From Aedes albopictus (lineage: Eukaryota; Arthropoda; Insecta; Diptera; Culicidae): 64,000 nt of DNA. The position numbers were made by a program, and so were the translations under genes. The first letter of the stretch is position 1, and every line of letters begins with the position of its first letter. Of this stretch, positions 1 through 10,978 are shown in pieces. A model generated the notes under the pieces. That model ran no database searches. It was not told where the DNA came from and saw nothing but the letters and a program-made list of their open reading frames with translations. The stretch spans positions 483,470,252 to 483,534,251 of the forward strand of contig NC_085137.1 of the NCBI RefSeq assembly GCF_035046485.1, written 5' to 3'.

Positions 1-930
1 CCCAGGGGAACCAGGATTCCGGAACGGTCCTGAAAGTGGTCAATGTGGCCCATAGGAAGTCAACATGACTTCTAGTTAACTTATTCTAATAAATAATAAA
101 GTTTTTATAAGCTTTGAACGAATATCATGCATGTTAAGACTTTTTGCCACCTTTTGTATGGAGCCGCATCACTGTGCCGCGGTGCGGTGGTGATAGAGAT
201 AGTGCTTTGTGTCTGCGGATTCGATTTCGTAGCCTTCGGGCCCGGTCGCTGTTCTCGGATCATCATTCGACGGTCGACGTCTAGGCCGCCACAATGCCTA
301 GTTTTGTTACATGCAATCAAACATTAATGTCTATACTACATATTACAATAGCCGTTCTGTCGCTGCGCTGCCCTCTGATTGGCATGCGAAATGTAGTTTT
401 TGCGATTACGATTTGTTATTGAAGGCTTTCTCGGTAATGACGATGGTTGCAGGCGTTCCATATAGGATCATCAGCCCTGCGATAACCCCAGTAATTGTGC
501 GATGATTGCCCGTATGTAACCGGGAATATGTAATGCAATTCAATAGCTATACTCGAATATTGTAGCGCAGTGGGAATTTTTATTTGGTCTGCGGATAATT
601 CACCCTTTGTTAACACTGCTTATTCCAATAGGGTTTCCGTAACGCAAAGTACGACACAGGACCAAACACGTGGAATTATTCACTTTTCATGACAATATCT
701 CACAAAAAATACGCTAAGGTCTTTTTTTACATGTTTAGACGGTTTAGACGAAGGATCATTGAGTCTGTAACGAAGTATTCAAAAGGATATAAGTCTTTGT
801 TTCGGTGGGGCTTAAGGCTCAGGGGTGTTCTAAGGAAGTTTCAGCAGATCTACAAACGTAAGAAAAGGATTTTTGTTATCCTTGTACTGATGCGCAACAC
901 CCAATAGGTCTATGAAACATACAAATACAA
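1..930. other. unassigned non-coding sequence
   Basis: I see no recognisable gene, RNA or terminal repeats here. Short reading frames exist on both strands, but none has a motif I know and none exceeds about 70 codons. The base composition is mixed, unlike the satellite blocks that follow. Confidence 0.4.
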
Positions 931-934
931 ACGT

Positions 935-2265
935 AATCAATACGCTGTTGTTAAATATATGATACTGTGCAGCATCCTACAGGTCCATAACGTAAAGTTC
1001 TGTAGAGGCTATTGGTTACACTTGTAGATCTTAAGGCCTCTACTCGTGGGAATTAGTTATTTACAAAATAATGCTCGATGGACCTGTAGCATGTTGCACC
1101 ATATCAGTAATTTAGTAGAAATCAATTGATTACGCCTGTAGATCTTTAGGCCTTTACTCGCGGAAGTTCTTGGATTACCTAGAACATCTTTGAAAATTAA
1201 TTCTCTAAAGAACCGTGCTCCACGGATCTGTCTGTATGATGTTGCACCGTATCGGTAATGTAACAACAATTGATTGATTACGCTAGTAGACCTTCAGGCC
1301 TTTACTCACGGAAACTCTGGGACGACCTGGAACAACTTCATAAAGCAGTTTTTTTTTTTACAGAACCATGCGCCATGGACCTGTAGGATGTTAAACCGTA
1401 TCAGTGATGTAACAACATTTCATTGATTGTACTTGTAGATTTTATGGCCTCTACTTGCGGAAGTTCTTGGATAATCTAGAAAATCTTTGGAAACTAATTC
1501 TTCACAGTCACAGAACCATGCTCCATGAACCTACACTGTGGTGCATAATTGATCGGACAAACGTCGATTTTCATACAAAATGGCCAAGTTTGGGATGATG
1601 TAACTTTGATTTGCGTTGATGAATTGAACTTAATTTTTGACACGGAACTACTTATATGCTGAATTTTACGTATACAAAGTACAAAATGTTTTCGTTCATA
1701 GGTGTGGGCGTGACAAGGCGTTCAAAGTGTGCAAAAGTGATCGGACAGCGGCACACGTGTAAATCAAAGGGTTATAGATTTTAGGGCCATCACTCGCGAA
1801 AGTTAGTGGAACACCTAGAACATCTTGGAAAATTACTTTTTGACAGAGCTATGCTCCATGGACCCGTAGGATGTTACACCGAATCAGTAATGTAAAAAAA
1901 ATACATTAATTACGCTTATAAATCTTATTGGATGACCTAGACCATCTTTGGAATGCAGCTCTTTACAGAACCATGCTCCATGGACTTGTAGTAGTACACC
2001 GCATGAGTAATGAAATAACAATGAATTGATTATGCTTGTAGATTGTTAGGCCTGTACCCGCGGATGTTCTTGGAGGTCCTAGAACATCTTTAAAAAATAT
2101 TTCTCTACAGAGATATGCTCCAAGAACCTGTAGGATGGTGTACCGTATCTGTAACGTAACAACAATCCATTGATTACGCTTGTAGATCTTAAGGTGCTTG
2201 CTCGGGAAAGTTCTTGTATAATCTAAATTCTTGGATAACTTCTTTAAATTAGTTATTTACAGAAC
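935..2265. repeat. degenerate ~148-bp tandem satellite with an inverted partial monomer
   Basis: A recurring block can be followed: a CTTGTAGATCTTAAGGCC-like start, then CTCGCGGAAGTTCTTGG, then CAGAACCATGCTCCATGG, then ACCTGTAGGATGTTACACC. Starts fall near 1022, 1135, 1284, 1432, 1768, 1915, 2034 and 2178; complete neighbours are about 144-149 bp apart and some units are internally deleted. At 935-995 part of the same monomer (the CCTGTAGGATG and CAATTGATTACG stretch) is present in reverse complement, so the array starts with an inverted piece. About 230 bp of unrelated sequence interrupts it at roughly 1536-1768. Confidence 0.75.
1536..1768. mobile_element. ~230-bp insertion inside the 148-bp satellite
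   Basis: The satellite monomer is broken near 1535 and resumes near 1769. The intervening DNA begins with GTGCATAATTGATCGGACA and ends with GTGCAAAAGTGATCGGACA, a similar 19-mer in direct orientation at both ends. I find no terminal inverted repeats. It could be a small mobile element or a non-homologous spacer of the satellite. Confidence 0.4.
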
Positions 2266-2539
2266 TATTTTCCAGGAATCACCCTTAGGAAAACCCCCAT
2301 TTAACACCGTAAAGCCTCCCATGTATTACTACCAATCAGTACGACTTTTTGTGAAATATATCACGAATTCCAAGCCAGATAGGAAGATATGATCTTTGGC
2401 AAAATTATTCTGGGCAACTATCCCTTCAAAGTGATGGATCGCATAGTTTCATGGCGCTTGTGTATAAAGTTACTGCCGGTACCACTTTCAGGAGATATAT
2501 CACGAAATTCGGGCCAGACAAGGATTCCCCTGTATGGGA

Positions 2540-4340
2540 ATTTCTAACGAGATTCCTGAGAAAATTCTTACAAGGATTCCCCAATGATTTTATCCACGAA
2601 TTTCTTCGAGAATTCTGCGAGGATTTCCTTCTGAAATTGTTTCGAGAATATCTTCCAGTGATTCTTTCAGAAACTCATTGAGTATTTTCTTCGGAAATGT
2701 CTTACCTAGGATACCTCCGTATACTTTTCAGGGATTCCCTGGAAAGTCTTTCAAGTTTATTTCTTCAATGATTTCTCAGGGTATTCCTCTAGGGATTCCT
2801 TCGGAGATTCTTCCAGGGTTTCTCCAAGGGATTCCTACAGAAATTTGTTCGAAAGTCCTCTAGAACTGCTTTCCGAAAGTCTTCCAAATATTCCTTTGGA
2901 TTTGATTTCTTTAGAAATCCCTCCAAGGATTCTTTCTCGGATTCCTCTAGAGCTTTCTTCAAATTCATACTCCAATGATTTCTTTGAGAATTCCTTCTGT
3001 ATTTTTTTTAAATCAATTAAGATTCCGTTAGGAACTCCTACAGACTTCTTCCGGGAAATTCTTTATGATTTTAGCCATGTATTGCTTCGGAAGTTCATCC
3101 TCCAGCGACTCCTTTAAAAATTCCTTTAAGGATTACCTTCGTATTTCTATTTTTTTTTTAATTCTTTCTGAAAATCCCTTAAAGATCCCTTCGTGCATTT
3201 CCTTGCGGATCCATCCTACAGCGATTCCCTTGCAAAATCCTCCAGAGGTCCTTGCAGGAATTTCTCGAGAAAGTTCAGAGAGCTTTCGGAGTTTTGCCGG
3301 AGAGAAATTTTTTCGTGGACATCTTTAAGCATTCTTCCAAAGATTGTTTTTTCAGGAATTTCTCCTGAATTTATTTCGGAAATTTCTCCAGGGATTTATT
3401 CGGGAATTACGCCATGGATTATTTTAGAAATAACACTATAGAGCTAGAGAGCATTCGGAGTTTTATATTCTTTAAATTCCTCCAAAGATTCCTTCTGCAA
3501 TTCCTCCAGCGATTCTTTCATGGATTATTTCAAGAATTCTTTCAGCAATTTCTCCTGGGGTTATTTCGGAAATTACTCCAGTAGTTAATTCGGGAATTAC
3601 TAGAGAGCTTTCGGAGTTTTAGACTGACAACGATTCCTCTTTAAATTCCTCCAAAGATTCTTTCTTCAATTTTTCCAGAGATTCTTTCATGGATTTATTC
3701 AAGGATTCCTTCGGGAATTAATCCTGAGATTATTCCGGATGTTTCTCCAGGGATTTATTTGGAAATTACTCCATGGATTATTTTAGGAACTCCACTATGG
3801 ATTCTTTCGGAAAATTTCGCGGGATTCCTTCGAAAACTCTCTCACAGATTACGGGAACTCCTTTAGGGTTTCCTTCGTGAAATTCTCAAGAGATTCTTTC
3901 GAGAACGTCTGATGTGTTTCGTAAGGAAATTACTTCAAGCATTACTTCGTGATATCCTCCAGGATTTCTTCGGAAATATTTTCGGAAATCCCTTCGAAAA
4001 CCTCTTTCAAAGGTTTCTTCGGTAATTCTTTCAGGGAATTTGGAATTTTCTTCTAGGATTCCCCTGGAAAATCCTTCATGGGTTCTTTCGGTATCTCCTC
4101 GAAAAAATATTCTGGAATTTCTCCACGGATATTTTCAGGAGTCCCTTTGGGCTTTACGGACTTCTTTAGGAATTACTCTAGGGATTTCTTCGGAAATTCT
4201 TTTAAAGTTTTTTTCGAGAATTCTTCCAGAAATGCCTCGTGAAACCTTCAGCGATTCTTTCGATAAATCTTTCGGGAATGCCTTGGATGTTCTTCTCCAT
4301 GGATTCCTCAAGAGTTCTTCCAGAAAACTATCCATCCTAA
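2540..4340. repeat. pyrimidine-rich degenerate GGAATTCC-type satellite, block 1
   Basis: The plus strand is built from variants of TTCCTCCAGGGATTC and TTCTTCGGAAATTC, repeating roughly every 12 and 24-33 bp with heavy decay. Reading frames of 60-113 codons run through it only because the repeat seldom makes stop codons; their products (F, S, P, I, L rich) change character between frames and have no family resemblance. The same sequence class returns at 24.1, 51.2, 56.8 and 62.4 kb. I could not find a flanking inverted-repeat pair for this block. Confidence 0.8.
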
Positions 4341-5095
4341 TTTTTTTATTATTATTCTTACTCTGTTTTTGCATGTCGTAACAACGCCCTCCTGAGATAA
4401 AGCCCGCTTCTCAGCTCAGCACAATTATTGATTAGAATCTTTTCCTGCCAATGACTATTTTGCATTTGCGTATCGTTAGGCTGGCACTTACTTAGATTGT
4501 TTATGACCAATAAATTCAAAAAAAAAATCGATGACGAAAAGTTCCTGGATCGTCTGGAGATTGTCACCCTCAACACGGCCTTGCAAAATACAACGCTCTT
4601 ACCGCTTCGGCTATGACGACCCTGATCTTGTAACATGTTTTCTATTTTGTTCATTGTGCAATGGTTTGCTGTAGTTTTAAAGTATACGTGAGAAATTCAT
4701 GAACAAAATTATGAAAAAATCATGAATACAAATAGTCAAAGAATTCTTGCCAAACATATCTTTGAACCTACATAGTATTCTTTCATTGCTGACATTGAAA
4801 ACTGTCCAAACTTACCCTTAGAAATTGTATTTCTTAGAAAAAATCCTCTAGGTTATTATTGATTTTTTTTTTATAAATCCCGGAAAGTATTTCTGATTTC
4901 AGCAGAAATTTCTAAAAAAAAATCCTGAGAAATTCCTAACATATTTATTGAAAATTATTTTGCGAATTTTTAAAGAAATCTCTGAAAGTATATTTAAAAT
5001 AATCTCTGGAAGTATTTCTCAAAAAAACCCTTAACGTATTCTTGAAAAATCCATAAATACTCTCCTGATAAAACAAAAAAAAAACTTCAAAGAAT
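4341..5095. other. AT-rich non-coding DNA with weak satellite decay
   Basis: From about 4800 to 5095 there are loose A-rich repeats around GAAATTCTT and CTGGAAGTATT, which look like a distant relative of the GGAATTCC satellite. A minus-strand reading frame at 4358-4654 (98 codons) has no motif I recognise. No gene is called. Confidence 0.4.
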
Positions 5096-5104
5096 TCTTG
5101 AATA

Positions 5105-5285
5105 TTGTGGAGAAGACCTGGTGTGATGGTTGGAACACTTGACTATCACGCCGAGGACCTCGGATCGAATCCCACTCCCAAAAATCTCGCAAACTGTGAG
5201 TTCTTCCTTCGAAAGGGAAGTAAAACGTAGGTCCCGAGATGAACTAGCCTAGGGCTAAAAATCTCGTTAATACAGATAAAAAAAA
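5105..5285 (+). mobile_element. Feilai-like tRNA-derived SINE, copy 1
   Basis: The head contains a tRNA-like promoter: an A-box region after GACCTGGTGTGATGG and a B-box GATCGAATCCC. The body reads GTGAGTTCTTCCTTCG, CCCGAGATGAACTAGCC and AAAATCTCGTTAATACAG, ending in an A-rich tail. The 9-bp direct repeat TCTTGAATA flanks it (5096-5104 and 5286-5294), as expected for LINE-driven insertion. The same element occurs at 17946-18129 in reverse and at 45094-45290. The name rests on recalled similarity to the Aedes Feilai family. Confidence 0.85.
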
Positions 5286-5478
5286 TCTTGAATAAAAAAA
5301 AACTGTAGGAATTACAGGAGAAATTCTTGCAAGTATTCCTTGACAAACTTGAAATAATTTCTTTAGAAATTGCTAGAGATATACCAGAAGAATTTATTTT
5401 CGATATTCCTAAAAAAGTCCGTGAAAGCATTCGTAGAAAAAATTAAATTAAAAATTGAATTTTCATTTAAAAAAATAT

Positions 5479-5615
5479 CCCAAGTAACATATTTTAGTCA
5501 AATAGACTAGAAGAGGTTTTCAGAACCATAATAAAACCAAAATAAAAGGTTTTAGGTTTTATGACGGTTCTAAAAACCTCTTCAAGACTAATTGGTTATC
5601 AAAATGTTACTTGGG
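5479..5615. mobile_element. 137-bp hairpin MITE with CCCAAGTAACA ends
   Basis: The left end reads CCCAAGTAACAT and the right end ATGTTACTTGGG, and pairing continues almost through the whole element (AAGAGGTTTT on the left, AAAACCTCTT on the right). Both sides are flanked by AT, so the duplication is 2 bp or the dyad extends to ATCCC. The larger element at 59815-61621 has the same type of end. Confidence 0.8.
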
Positions 5616-5759
5616 ATCTTTAAAATTTTAAAGATAACCCACGAGGCATCCCTAAAGAAATTCCTCAGCGATTTTTTTCTGAAGAAATTCGTGAAAATTT
5701 TCCTGTTAAAAAACGATAAATTTTATTTTGAAATCCCTGTATTCCTGGAACAGTCCCAG

Positions 5760-6500
5760 GAGGTGTAGGGTAGAAGCTTCAGTTTTGGCCAACCCGGAGT
5801 TTTGGCCATAGTGCGGTATTCAGCCTGTTACGATCTGAATCGGCATAAATTTATTTTTTACAAGTAGATAATAATTGTCGGGGCCCGTGGCGCAGTGGTC
5901 CACACGTTCGCTTCATAAGCGGATGGTCATGGGTTCGAACCCAGCCCCGGCACTTGCAGTTTTTCGTCAGTTGCTCTTCCCCCCGAGAGCAGCTAGCACC
6001 TGACCCTCTTCGGAGCATACAGCTCCAACGGACCCGGAATTTGGATATCGGCGAACCGCAACTCATAATGGACCTCCCAATCGGACTGGAAAAGGAACAA
6101 CAGCCAAAAAAAACATCAGCATCATCGTGCTCATCATTCTACCGTGGACAGGGTAGAAAAGTTGAAGCAGCACAAGGCACCAGTTCGATATAGTTGAATT
6201 AGAATAGAATACATGTAGGCGCTGTACAAAGTGCAGCGTCCAATTGGAATCGCTCACGTAGTGCCCTAGTGGACAAAAGAGCTGTAAATTAGGTTAAGTG
6301 AATAAGAATAAAAAAAAAAGTAGATAATAATATGATGATATAATATGATGATTACAGCTGTAAAAATCATACATTTTGATTGAAAACTGGAAGAAATAAA
6401 TAATTTTCCTTACAGAATCAGCTCCCATATATCTATTTTGGCCAGAGTGCTTCTAATTTGGCTACTCCACTTGATTTCAATATCGCAGAATGCACATCGC
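5760..6500. repeat. dispersed repeat of unknown class, copy A (split by a SINE)
   Basis: Segments 5775-5862 and 6332-6470 match 35790-36010: GTTTTGGCCA, TATTCAGCCTGTTRCGATCT, ATCAGCTCCCATAT and GTGCTTCTAATTTGGC occur in the same order. The SINE at 5876-6317 sits between the two halves. Matching resumes around 6930-6975 (GAAACCTTTCATTTG, CACATTGGTAGTTTTC), so copy A carries about 450 bp of other sequence after 6470. No coding content was seen. Confidence 0.6.
5876..6317 (+). mobile_element. 442-bp tRNA-derived SINE with intact 14-bp target duplication
   Basis: The head (about 5880-5952) has tRNA layout: GTGGCGCAGTGG as A-box, GGTTCGAACCC as B-box and an acceptor-like CCCCGGCA end. A CTTCATAAG anticodon-loop-like stretch would read CAT. 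The body continues for about 350 bp and ends in a run of A. The 14-bp AAGTAGATAATAAT is repeated exactly at 5862-5875 and 6318-6331. Its body differs from the Feilai-like copies, so it is a separate family. Confidence 0.85.
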
Positions 6501-7335
6501 CAATAATGAGCAAGATGATTCAGTTTTACCCTCACATTTTCAAGAGCAGATCTGGCCGTGAACAATAGCTCGTTGTCAGTGATGCATATTACAACAGTAC
6601 CCGTGTTCGATTCTCGAATGTTTTTTTTTATTTCGTTACCACTTTTGAACAAGAATATTTTGTTTTTGAATCTAAGTCGATAGATATTTGTTTCTAAAAA
6701 AATATAGACTTTGAAATCGCAAAATTGCTTAGTTTCAAAGCAATAATGTTATAGATTCAAAGTGAAGAAGTATTTGAAACTAAAATCAAAGCCGCGAGGC
6801 TTGATTTCAGAAACAATGGAATTAATGCTTTGAAACTAATGCCAAATGCATTAGATTCAAAGCAAAATGGTATTAAGCCGTGGTTCAATGATTTATTTTT
6901 GAGTTCAATATCTTTTTTTTTTTCTGCGTGTATAGATCGAAACCTTTCATTTGACACATTGGTAGTTTTCATTGGATTATTTGTTATTTTTACAAAAATG
7001 GTTTCCCTTAGACTGGCCAAAACCGATGCCCGCACCCTACCTGAAGATATTCTTGTAATTACTTGTAAAGTGATAGATAGAAGTATTTTAAAAAATACTT
7101 GGAAGTATTCCTGGAGAAATTGTCAAAAAAATCCTCGGGGTATTCCTGAAAAAATCCTGGAAGAATTCCAGAATAAATCGAAGTTGGCATTTATAAAACA
7201 ACAGATTTTTTTTAAAGAAAACTTTTTTGGTATTTCGGAATAAATCTTAGGGTGTATTTGTAATTACATTCTTGTAAGTATTATTATAGGAGATTGAAAT
7301 ATGTATGTTATTGCACTTGCGACACAATATTCAAA
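6500..7335. other. AT-rich repeat-derived non-coding DNA
   Basis: Between 6650 and 6900 the motif ATTCAAAG or TTTGAAAC recurs in both orientations, suggesting a decayed inverted or tandem repeat. From about 7040 to 7240 the DNA resembles the A-rich side of the GGAATTCC satellite. A 137-codon frame at 6830-7243 crosses both kinds of sequence and has no recognisable domain, so I do not call it a gene. Confidence 0.4.
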
Positions 7336-7339
7336 TTCA

Positions 7340-7455
7340 TGCAATGACAGGCAAAGAAAGTCCTTCTAGTAATAACTGTTGATATGTTCAACTTAGTTGA
7401 AGAGAGACAGGCTAAGTTCCAGTGAGAACGTAGATTCGAAAAGAAGAAGATAACA
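7340..7455 (+). mobile_element. truncated non-LTR retrotransposon 3' end, copy 1
   Basis: The stretch GCAATGACAGGCAAAGAAAG, then a TTAGTTGAAGAGAGACAGGC block, then AAGTTCCAGTGAGAACGTAG and a GAAAAGAAGAAGA tail resembles 53090-53215, with the same order and a GAA-rich tail. This looks like the 3' terminus of a dead-on-arrival LINE. No coding part is attached. Confidence 0.55.
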
Positions 7456-9770
7456 GAACTTCACATTATATATGAAGTAACATGGAGAATGGAAATACCT
7501 TTCGCCTAGCTCTAGAAGCTGACACGTGGGAACTTGCCACCAATTTCCACATGGCAACTAGGTGCATAAATTTATCCACCCTGATAAATGAGCATCTGAT
7601 TTATCACTCCGCAAGGGTTCTCCACGTGTAGAGGCGCACACGCAACGTGACGGCGGGATAATACCACCCGATTGTAACGATAAACCTTTAATTGAATCAT
7701 TTAAATGGCTTGAAAACCTACGATGAAAAGCAAAAAGTGTAACATCTGCTTCTGCACCATACCATCACGTCAGGATAAATAAATAATTAAATCCAAACGA
7801 TTGCGTGCAGTCCTAGAGCTCAGTGGGGAATTTTGTCAGAAATCCACTGGAAAGAACCCATTCATCGTGCGCGTGAAGCTCGTGGCACATGGCACGATGA
7901 GGTTGCGTTTAATCAGTTTGAAAATCTAGCCGTGCGTCAGAATTTTACAAAGTTTTTTTTTTTCATTTAAAAACAGTAAACCCTTTATTTAATATGCATT
8001 TCTACGAGATTCCCATCCACGTGGGAATGCGGTCACATCGCGTGACTGAAGAACTCTGATATTTACTTCTTCCTATTTTTTTTTACATTTAAGTACAGAC
8101 GACCATGCGTCTCCATCTTTTAGCTATCGGGTCGTTCATGGAGTCGGCTGTTGTATGAGAGTATTTAAACGCTTCGGATCTCCATTTCGTAGTTTCATCC
8201 TATTTGAACAGCGATTAAGGCAACGATTCCGTTCATTTTCTCTATCATACTAGTTCTCTTCTAACAAAAATCACTCTGCTAAACAAACTGTCTCTCCACG
8301 TGGTGCACGTGTGCTTCCTACATGAAGGGATTACTGTATTTCATCCGCTAACGATGATGTATATCAGCTGCAAAACATGGAGAGAAAGCTAGGCTGAACC
8401 GCGCTTCGCACTAGCTGACTAATCATTTATTGGGATTGATGGGAAAATGGAGGGTAACATAGGCCATCGATAACAGGATACGCGCTGTTCGAAGCAAATC
8501 TATACGTTCCATCCATCAATCATGCCTCTGCGTATACGGGAGCATGGACTAATTTAGATTCCAGATGGATGGGTTGTGGAGCTTTTTGCGTAGGATGTTT
8601 TCACGTTAGTTCAATGGATTCGATATCCGATTGTTGTGAGAAGTTTCAATATTGCATTCTCTATCACGTGAACTGAAATCACTGCTTTCAATCAAAAAAT
8701 GGTTAGTATTCTTAGAAAATCCATTTCTTTTTTTTTTGTTGCCAGCAACTACTTACCATTTAACATACCTCAGCTTCCGATGGCTACAATCGAAAGAAAG
8801 TTAAAGCAAATACTGGTTGAAATGCCCCAGAAAAAAAAAAAAACAGTTTCAACGAGAGGAAACGATTTTCTTCCGGTTCCGCTCGTTACTAATGGCTCAG
8901 ATGTCATCATCGTCGAAAGAAACTAGTTCAAGCACTTCTCCTCAGGCGGGACAGCAGGACCACAGGAAGAATCTTGCGGGCTAGATTCTTTTATTTGCTG
9001 TTTATAGACTGTTCCAGAAATTATAAATACACTAACGATTAACTGTCATTTCAATTTGAGCACAATATCCAAAAAAGTTTCTTCTAGCTCTTATAGTAAA
9101 CATGCTAACGAAGCAAATAATACCAATTTTATTGATGTTTCTGGTAAAAGTTAAAAAATAGGGCTCTGTAAACTAAGTGATTAAAATTTGAAGTTGCACA
9201 AAGTGGTCAAAAAATGTAGCATAGTAGAAGAGAAAAAAATCTCACAGATAAAATATTTAATTTCCAAACACAATAAAAATTGCTGTATCGATAATAAAAG
9301 ATATTTCTCGATTGGTAAGAGTAATTTTTACTGGAATATTTGACCATGAACCATCATTACGGGCCTTCTCAATACAAAATTTTTTGTTTCAAATTTCTCA
9401 ACAACACCAGTAGCAACAAACGTGAAGCAAACGAATGTCTTAATTACTGCTTATTTCATTCGTTTTAACGGTATGACAAGCTTTGCCATCTGAAGGATCG
9501 AATGAGCTGAAAAAATCAGTATGTTTAGATTAAATGCGTTCTGGATTGCTAATAAACTGTGTAATAGTTTTTATGTTTCGTAGAAAGCCTTAAAAAATAA
9601 GAAACTTGATTTCCGAAAAAGTGTCGTGGAAATGCCTTTATCGATTTTTCCCAAATTTTGATCAAGGCATTCCTTAGACAACTTGTTGAGAAAGCGAATG
9701 TGATAAAAATTTAGATCGTTTTTGGTATTCAGTGATAAATAATGTTGAAATCATTTCACGGTGTGTCTGG
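7456..9770. other. non-repetitive non-coding DNA
   Basis: This is one of the few stretches with little visible repeat structure. It has mixed composition and short frames only (the longest is 75 codons at 8699-8926, running through A and T homopolymers). It may be intergenic or intronic host sequence. I see no splice-bounded coding segment, RNA gene or terminal inverted repeat. Confidence 0.4.
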
Positions 9771-9773
9771 TAG

Positions 9774-10092
9774 AACAAATTTATTACAAAAAAATGGGCA
9801 TCGCTAATATTTACGCTACGTGAAAGTTGACGCTACCAGCTTTCATTCAAGCCCAACATCGAAATATTCCATCGGGGGAACTTTTTCATACAAAAATTGG
9901 GAATGTTTGTTAAGTAGAAATAGGGATTAATTTGGAACCGTGCATTTAGTATGGGGAAAAACATTATTCTGAAAAAGTTGTTCGGGATCCCTCGGTGGAT
10001 TTTTTTGAGGGACCCTGCAAATGAAAGCTGAAAGCCTCTATTTTTGAATAGCGAAAAATTTGACGATGCCCATTTTTTTGTTATAAACTTTT
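9774..10092. mobile_element. ~320-bp TIR element (MITE-like)
   Basis: A ~32-bp inverted repeat delimits it. The left arm holds TTATTACAAAAAAATGGGCA then TCG, and the right arm holds CGATGCCCATTTTTTTGTTA, its near-perfect reverse complement. The interior is non-coding. I could not settle the target duplication. Confidence 0.6.
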
Positions 10093-10403
10093 CCCATACA
10101 CACGCCGTGCATTTAAAAACACCTTTGTACAAATGCAAGTTTGAAAAATTAAGTTATTTGTTAGATAACTCGACTGTTCTTCAAAATATCAAGACAATTG
10201 AAAGGAAATATAAAAATATGGAGTACTATATGCTATACTCTGAAAGAAGTTGGTAAAAATCATAAGAACAGTTCATTTAATTTAATAAACAAAGTGTGTT
10301 TATAATTTCTGAACCAGTCTATATACTTACCGACCGACCGATCTCTTCCCAGGAGAACTGCTGCTTCAGACTCGAGTGGCTGTCCGATAAATATTTACCC
10401 CGT
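10093..10403. other. AT-rich spacer
   Basis: About 300 bp between two TIR elements with no recognisable feature. A small reading frame at 10044-10256 starts inside the preceding TIR element and is not believable as a gene. Confidence 0.35.
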
Positions 10404-10978
10404 GCTCGAACCAGGGTTGACAATCGTCCTTCTCGTCACCACTGTGTGAAGATAACAATAAAACAATCTTCGTCCGAAAGAACAACGGTGACGATTAGCC
10501 TTTTCGTCGCCGACTGCGGGCTTCACGACGAAGCTCAATTATAAATAGTCACCCACCAACTTTTTCGTCGTCCTCTTTGTACCCTGGAAACGAGCGACGA
10601 CGGGCCAAGCGAACGCCAACTGGGAATAGCTTTTATTGGCGTTTCGGCACTTACGATGGTGTGAAACCTCACTAGCTCAGTTGGTAAGAGTGCTGGATTG
10701 GCAATCTAGAGGTTCGTTGTTTGATTCCAGGTGCAATTATTATTTTATTCAAATCTTTTTTTTGTGTTGCTGGTGGCAACATTGACTCCGTCGGCTAGAC
10801 GCACTTGGACGAAGAGCGAAATAAAACGGATGAAGATTTTGTTTTCGTCACGACGCAAGCCCTTCACGACGATTCGCTGGCTTGAATGAGTCATCCGATG
10901 TGGAACGAGCAACGATGACGATCTAGTTTTCGTTCTCGTCGTCGACTTTTTTTGGTCGTATGGCGACGATTTTCAGCC
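10404..10978. mobile_element. ~575-bp hAT-type MITE with a tRNA-like core
   Basis: Ends are CAGGGTTGACAATCGTC on the left and GACGATTTTCAGCCCTG on the right, which pair in 15 of 17 positions and carry the CAGGG start typical of hAT elements. GCTCGAAC precedes the left end and GCTCGAAA overlaps the right end, compatible with a slightly decayed 8-bp target duplication. CGTC/GACGA motifs recur in both subterminal regions. A tRNA-like sequence sits near the midpoint. There is no transposase. Confidence 0.7.
10667..10738 (+). tRNA. tRNA-like sequence (possible Ala-GGC pseudogene) inside a MITE
   Basis: A canonical A-box, TAGCTCAGTTGGTAAGAG, is followed by a 5-bp anticodon stem CTGGA/TCTAG closing the 7-base loop TTGGCAA, which would give anticodon GGC. 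The T-arm TTTGATTCC is near the B-box consensus but pairs poorly. The acceptor stem does not pair convincingly. It is best read as a tRNA-derived fragment carried by the surrounding hAT-type element, not a working tRNA gene. Confidence 0.5.

Noticed and set aside
10667..10738. A functional tRNA-Ala(GGC) gene
   Set aside because: The acceptor stem does not pair, the T-arm is imperfect and it sits in the middle of a MITE.
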